17,034 nt of DNA. It comes from Candidatus Altimarinota bacterium (GTDB lineage Bacteria > Patescibacteriota > Gracilibacteria > BD1-5 > UBA2023). The position numbers and the translations under genes are program-made. Under the pieces are notes generated by a model that was not told the origin of the DNA, ran no database searches, and saw only the letters and a program-made list of their open reading frames with translations. The stretch lies in assembly GCA_947373235.1 (NCBI GenBank), contig CANBWW010000010.1, forward strand, positions 1-17,034, in the 5' to 3' direction. This document shows positions 17,026-17,034 of this stretch, piece after piece (within the stretch, counting starts at the first letter, position 1; each line of letters opens with the position of its first letter).

Positions 17026-17034
17026 ATGCGTTTG

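Noticed and set aside
1..17034. UGA as tryptophan (mycoplasma-type code 4).
   Set aside because: Trp is encoded by UGG in these genes, and UGA falls at Gly positions of known motifs such as CKEGP and GIDSS.
17003..17034. ATG at 17003 (MKKTLF...) as the start of a new plus-strand gene.
   Set aside because: Only ten codons are visible, and the ATG overlaps the -10 of the predicted minus-strand tRNA promoter. It cannot be judged from the window.

Overview
The window comes from a bacterium that reads UGA as glycine (genetic code 25), as described for Absconditabacteria (SR1) and Gracilibacteria (BD1-5). Under the standard code almost every gene looks shattered. Under code 25 the fragments join into long frames that stop only at UAA or UAG. 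The assignment is readable from conserved families: the UGA in the ferredoxin-like protein falls in the C-x3-C-K-E-G-P motif, and the first UGA in the Era GTPase falls just after the P-loop helix, where Era proteins usually carry Gly. The DNA is AT-rich, leaders mostly lack Shine-Dalgarno motifs, and spacers are short. Which of the two phyla it is cannot be decided from this window.

Layout. (1) Positions 1-2151, minus strand: the 5' 717 codons of a membrane-anchored VirD4/TraG-like P-loop ATPase, running off the left edge. (2) Positions 2224-5496, plus strand: a compact run with a short SufB/SufD-family protein, a thioredoxin-like [2Fe-2S] ferredoxin, Era, a Trm9-like methyltransferase, and, behind its own promoter, a two-helix membrane protein. 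It ends in a 13-bp hairpin. (3) Positions 5520-13166, minus strand: four consecutive genes (803, 861, 622 and 208 aa, in transcription order) that I cannot assign to any family. They are rich in helices and coiled coils, lack N-terminal signal peptides, and carry internal or C-terminal hydrophobic segments. They make up nearly half the window. (4) Positions 13468-15541, plus strand: typA (bipA) and a bS21-type ribosomal protein gene with its own promoter, closed by two hairpins. (5) Positions 15587-16982, minus strand: a CNNM/CorC-type membrane protein with CBS domains, preceded by tRNA-Arg(CCU) with an encoded CCA end and a promoter.

Functionally, era, typA, rpsU, the tRNA and probably the methyltransferase belong to ribosome assembly and translation, and the SufB/D-like and ferredoxin-like pair belong to Fe-S biology. 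The four-gene block is the most novel part. The C-terminal third of its 861-aa protein has paired hydrophobic 'IP-x-x-G' hairpins that resemble pre-toxin regions of polymorphic toxins. That resemblance is from memory and has not been searched. UGA use is uneven: typA has none among roughly 56 glycines, while the unknown genes carry about 15-20 each.
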